Assembly: GCF_034190915.1 (NCBI RefSeq)
Contig: NW_026947485.1
Location: 129,763,337-129,827,336 of the forward strand
Source: Cavia porcellus
Lineage: Eukaryota; Chordata; Mammalia; Rodentia; Caviidae
DNA: 64,000 nucleotides
Direction: 5' to 3'
Shown: in pieces, positions 59,735 to 64,000 of the stretch
How positions within the stretch are numbered: position 1 is the first letter of the stretch
How the letters are laid out: each line of letters opens with the position of its first letter
The notes under the pieces: generated by a model
Seen by the model: only the letters and a program-made list of their open reading frames with translations
Told to the model about the DNA's origin: nothing
Database searches by the model: none
Translations under genes and position numbers: made by a program

Positions 59735-59975
59735 GAAATATTCCTCTGTGCTTCATTCTTGCCACTTTTTGAAATAGTTTTGAAAGTCCTTTCTCATGTC
59801 TTCAGCTGAATTCTTGTGGCTGCTTCAATGTTCTGAATCGATTCAAAATGTCTATCTTTCATGGTCATTTTAACTTTGGGGAAGGGCCACAAGTCACGTG
59901 GTGCCAGACCTAAAGGATGAGGACACCAGGATGTTTTGAGGAGCCTGCCTTTCCGTTGGATGGCACTTGGCAGCA
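59735..59975 (-). pseudogene. Tc1/mariner-family transposase remnant
   Basis: The minus strand encodes LAPRDLWPFPKVKMTMKDRH then FESIQNIEAATRIQLK and, after a stop, KDFQNYFKKWQE. This is the C-terminal part of a mariner transposase: the '(D)LAP-D-W-FPK-K' block lies at the last catalytic Asp, where the copy has R-D. The fragment is broken by stops and lacks the other catalytic Asp residues and any visible terminal inverted repeats. Inactive fossil. Confidence 0.85.
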
Positions 59976-60159
59976 GCATTCCCTGTAGTTTTCATCACAC
60001 CTTGTAAAGACACTCACAGACGAGAACTTCCAGAGCTGCTTCCGAAACAATGGTGGGATATATGCATTCGAAGTGAGCGGGGCTATTCTGAGACAGATTA
60101 GTGGCAAAGTGCCTTTTACTATAATTTTAAAATGCAGACATTCACATCTTTTTGAACAC

Positions 60160-60488
60160 TCTTTAGCAGCAGAACAAGCAGGATTGTACTCTAAAGGGTC
60201 AGCCTGCCCCCAGACCTGTTCACGCTTGGGCTGCAAGAAAAGAAACTTCCCAGAAATGTCCCAACCACAAGTCAACCCTGCCTAGGAGAGTACCTGATGA
60301 CGCCTGACCGTGTCACACTCTGTTGCTCGCACCTGAGCCCCCCACCAACAACCCTTAAAACCCCTTTCCCCAAGTCAAACGGGGGCAAGGCAGTCCACCC
60401 TTCGCCCAGTAAAGCTTCTTTCTCACGGCAGAATGTCTGATCTGGCTTCATGGGGGTTCTGGCCCATCCCATTCTACTGACACCCACA
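60160..60488 (+). mobile_element. Probable solo retroviral LTR (class I-like)
   Basis: Features of an LTR: CCTTAAAACCCCTTTCCCC (TATA-like TTAAAA and C-rich promoter), then GGGGGCAAGGCAGTCC, an AGTAAA poly(A)-type signal in GCCCAGTAAAGCTTCTTTCT, and an end near ...CTACTGACACCCACA. No internal viral sequence, primer-binding site or gene follows. The left boundary and duplication are unresolved. Confidence 0.5.
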
Positions 60489-60602
60489 GGTTATGCAGGC
60501 ACATAGTTTGGTCTTTGGTTTCAATTCACTGCCTTTGGATTTGGAGCTTGTTAACTATGTGCCTTTATCTACCATAATTACCACATCTAAGCTTTGGCTT
60601 TT

Positions 60603-60680
60603 TTGTCTTTGGGTACTAGGGATTGAACCCAACACTAGGCAACCACTGTATCCCAGGGTTAAACCTCCAACCCTGATATT
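60603..60680 (-). mobile_element. ID/B4-type SINE piece, antisense
   Basis: TACTAGGGATTGAACCCAAC ... ACTGTATCCCAGG is the reverse complement of a diverged ID half. Confidence 0.6.
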
Positions 60681-60689
60681 CAGCAGCTT

Positions 60690-61840
60690 ATGATTTACAA
60701 AACTTAGTTATTGTACAGATTAAGTCACATATAATAAATTCCCAATGAATTACCATGACTACTACTACATTGACTCCTACTAACATTTGCTAATATGTTG
60801 TCACCATGGGAGCACAGTCTCACGTTCAAATATCTGATTATAAAATACAGCCTATATTTATGTAGACAAACGTAAGCAATGGAAATATAGGCTAACCCAG
60901 AATTTAGCATAACTCAGATCATAAGCTTGTTCAATTAATCTAGAATGATTAATACTGAAGTACCAGGGCTCCTCCTATCCTGTCCCCCATCACACATATT
61001 TTAAATGAAAGACAACGAAGAACAAATCTTTGCACAAACATTTCAGTCAGTTTCAGAAAGTAGCCAGGTTAACTCTGATTGCCTGACTGGTAAAAATGCA
61101 CAGTCACACCTGATTTCCTGAGATCACATGGAAAAGACACAGTTATTTTTTGGCTGGCAGAGGAAACTCAATAACTGACTCAGGCTCTGCTCTGTGCCCT
61201 GTGCTCTATGCCACAGCAAGAACCCGGACAGAGGGCTAAGCCTAAAAGATATGGACGCTGCCATCATGATGCTTATAGTCAGGTAAAATTCGTTTTGAAG
61301 GCGATCATGTAAATAACATCCTGCCACGGGGTTTCCTGGTGTAGATGCACTCAGGTAAGTGTAGTATCTAATTATCTAATCTATTGAGGAAAACAACTAA
61401 TAAGTAGAGCTATAATCTATAATGCAAAAATAGTTTGGTCATTTGTTACTAAAGATATTTATCTCTATCTGAATTCTAAATAAGAGCATTCCGGAGTGAA
61501 CACTGAATAGGAAGTAATAAAATTGAAAGTCCCATAGGAGTTGTTTTTTTAGCTGGCTCCAATTGTGTACCCAAATTCTACATTTGAAATAACTACCATT
61601 GAGTAATAGCTCAGTGACCTATGTTAATAAGCAGTCACGTGAGTTATAAAGTTCTATTTCACTAATAGAAAATCTAATTTAATTTAATTAGAACCTGAAT
61701 TCTCAAAATTACTAAAATTCCATTCATTGGAAAGGAAGCCACAGCTAATCTCAAACCACAAACAAAGCACGTTCACCACCTAGTGGTACCTGTGGCAAAC
61801 TGCAGGTACCCTGCATGTCAATCCTACTGATTTAATTTAT
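60690..61840. other. MCTP1 intronic DNA, nothing recognised
   Basis: No supported exon, RNA gene or repeat up to the G-rich motif. Confidence 0.5.
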
Positions 61841-61847
61841 GGAGAAC

Positions 61848-61872
61848 GGGGGTGGGGAGGGGGGTGGGGGGG
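61848..61872 (+). promoter_or_regulatory. G-quadruplex motif
   Basis: Four G runs on the + strand, G5-T-G4-A-G6-T-G7, separated by single-base loops. This is a very strong parallel G4 motif. It lies on the template side relative to - strand MCTP1 transcription, so the nascent RNA would be C-rich. Confidence 0.9.
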
Positions 61873-62239
61873 TGTTCAAAGTTAACTCATTTAGTAGACA
61901 ATTGATGAAGTTTTAGCCCCTGGTTTTATCAGGATAAATACTTTTAATTCCCTTTTCAGTTCCTATTGCGCTTCTATTTACATCAGATCACTGCCATCCT
62001 CTCCTGGTGTTGCTGACTGGATTTTCCACCACCTCGAAGACGCTGCAATGTATGTCAATCCCATACTTTAGAAATGTAAAATAAATCTCCTTGCAACACA
62101 TCTAGTAGGAGCACCAGGGCCCAATGCAAAGTGCTTGACTCAACCTTGCTCAACAAGCGTGGCCATTCCCAGGTCACATCATACTTCCCAAGTTGTCTGT
62201 CCTCAAGGCAGGCACTCCACCTTCCCGCCTCTCCTCCAC

Positions 62240-62560
62240 CTGGGGGAGTCCCACCCACTCTTCAAGTCTTAGAGCCCATTGCTTAAAGAAGTCTGCCTGG
62301 ACTGCTGCTGCTGATCTCTCTCCCCTTGTTCAGGGTTCTGAAGATGCTGACTGTAGCTTAACACTGACCCGATTCACCTTGCTGCTCTCTTCTTAGTGTC
62401 TGGTATGTACCTACAGACTAGTAGATGGGTTCTCTGGTGAGAAAGAGATTCCTAATTGTGGGAGAGCTCTTGAGGATGGAGATTGTTCTGTGCTCACTGC
62501 CCCCAGCTTAGGGAAGCACACAAAGCTCAAGATATACTCGTGGGTTGCGCTCATCAATCC
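62240..62560 (+). mobile_element. L2 LINE 3'-end remnant
   Basis: The order 'cactcttcaagtcttagagc', 'aagaagtctgcctggactgc', 'gctctcttcttagtgtctgg', 'tgaggatggagattgttctg' follows the L2 3' end (tail of ORF2 and 3' UTR). Diverged, with no coding capacity. Confidence 0.6.
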
Positions 62561-62569
62561 TTACTAGCA

Positions 62570-64000
62570 TTTCATTATTTCCATCTTTAGTAAATCGCAG
62601 ATGTCTCACAGGTGTGGCTTCTGATCACCTTGTCATCCTTTGCTCACTGAAACACATGTGATCTTTTCAACACCAGTAGTAGTTGGATGCTGGAATATCT
62701 GCATAATCAGTGAGGAAGAAAATTAGAGTAATGTTCCCCAGTAATCCAGGCTAGAAGACTGTTCTTCTTTGATTATATATTTTAGGTGGAAATTAAGGTT
62801 AAAATTTGGCAAGGACTTGCCTCATTTATTCATTTAACTTCATATTTGCAGGGTGGTTGTGATTAATGAATACCTTTCAAAGGTCACTATCCAAAATACA
62901 TCAGTCCTCAAAATACATCAGTCCCAAGTAGGCAAACTTCCACCTTTGAAGAGAGAATTTTACTGTTTTGCAAATGCATGAGACAAAAATGTGATTTGAT
63001 CAGCAGGACTCATGAAATCAACATTTATTCAGCAACAGCCAGCAAGCTTCTAGTTCTGATTAAAACTACTGCAAGAATTTTAAGGGAATATACTTTATCC
63101 TTAAATTAATTTAAATATGCCCTGGCATAGCAAAAGGTATCGAACTTCCTTCTCCACATGTGTCCCTGATGACATGGCATTCTAACAGGAAGACTCGCTG
63201 ATCTTAATGAAATGGATAATCCGAAGAATGCACACTCAGCTGATTGGTAGCTCCAACCTCAACTTTAACCCCTCTGATATAAACATAAGATGAGATGTTA
63301 ATGTTCATTAATTTGGAGTGTGGTTTAAATAGTTTTAAATAAAATTGTTATGAAGCTCAAATATTTTCATCACAGGAAATGCTACAGCAATTACTTTGCC
63401 AGACACAATATTTTCTTAAATCATACACACATTCAAAATATATGTATATATATTTCAAAAATAAAATTCATGTTGACTTCTCAATCTTAAAATAACTTTC
63501 TCTACACATATCCATTTATCTCTAGACAAACAGTCATTGAAAATATGATTTGCCAAGTATTTGAATTTGTGTGTCTACAGGCAGTGCGTTCGTACAATAA
63601 AAAAGTAGAAAAATCTACTTACATGCCTTCAGTTATCTTTGTCGAAATTTGATTTTTTAGCTATAAATAACCAAACCTTCTCAATATAAGCCTGACACTG
63701 ATAATGAATATGTTTCAGATGCCAACAGGAAGACACACTACTGCCGCAATTAAATGCAAATGTTTTGAGAGCATGCAATATTAAAGTCAAGTTTAAGCCA
63801 CTGAATAAGGAAATTTACAAGTTAAGTGGCTTAAAGGAATAATTTAATCCTGCTGAGTCAGGTTTTCCCACTGAACAAGCAGCCCCGTGTGAATAAATCT
63901 GGTGTGATGGTAAGTGGTAAAAATTCTGTTTGTTGGATTTCATACTCTTAAAATGAATGGGCACATTATTCCTGATACTGTAGCAATTTTTATGCAAGGC
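62570..64000. other. MCTP1 intronic DNA to window end
   Basis: AT-rich non-coding DNA. No exon encoding the acidic loop or first membrane segment of MCTP1 was found here. Confidence 0.5.

Noticed and set aside
1..64000. CRISPR arrays, operons, prophage or bacterial defence systems
   Set aside because: The window is spliced mammalian DNA. The repeats seen are SINEs, LINEs, LTRs and microsatellites, with no spaced direct-repeat array.

Overview
The window is ordinary nuclear DNA of a placental mammal, very probably a rodent outside the mouse/rat group. It is AT-rich, with short coding exons in long introns, GT-AG splice sites and many retroelements. The organism call rests on a tRNA-derived, ID-like SINE family (core TTTAGCTCAGTGGCATAAGC, then CTTGCAAG, then GAGTTCGATCC, then GGTACCRATAAAAA), together with B1-type monomers and B4-type (ID + B1) composites. 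MIR, L2, MaLR and old L1 fragments are also present. I cannot name the species.

Two protein genes lie tail to tail. On the + strand, positions 7211-21619 hold the last seven recognised coding exons of SLF1 (ANKRD32, SMC5-SMC6 complex localization factor 1). They join in frame into 453 C-terminal residues, including three ankyrin repeats; the N-terminal BRCT half lies before the window. On the - strand, positions 40745 down to 33448 hold the last four exons of MCTP1 (multiple C2 and transmembrane domain protein 1). They encode the cytoplasmic segment, one membrane segment and the C-terminal tail; the C2 domains lie beyond 64000. The two stop codons are about 11.8 kb apart. This matches the known vertebrate neighbourhood SLF1-MCTP1 (human 5q15). 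From 40746 to 64000 the window is intronic for MCTP1, and one unlisted 78-base in-frame candidate cassette exon is visible at 51285-51362 (-).

Region by region: 1-2700 is mostly an antisense L1 fragment with nested SINEs; 2.7-7.2 kb is SLF1 intron; 7.2-21.6 kb holds the SLF1 exons; 21.6-33.4 kb holds the two 3' UTRs and the intergenic gap; 33.4-40.7 kb holds the MCTP1 3' exons; 40.7-64 kb is one or more large MCTP1 introns. These introns contain SINEs, a 123-base polypurine tract, a 5' fragment of U2 snRNA, a mariner transposase remnant, a probable solo LTR, a MaLR LTR, L1 and L2 remnants, and a tight G-quadruplex motif.

The two genes do not share a pathway: SLF1 acts at damaged replication forks in the nucleus, and MCTP1 is a Ca2+-binding membrane protein of endosomes, ER and vesicles. 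I found no CRISPR array, operon or novel defence-like system. The most useful leads are the H4-tail-reader signature in the SLF1 ankyrin repeats, the candidate MCTP1 cassette exon, and a weak donor just before the SLF1 ankyrin exons.
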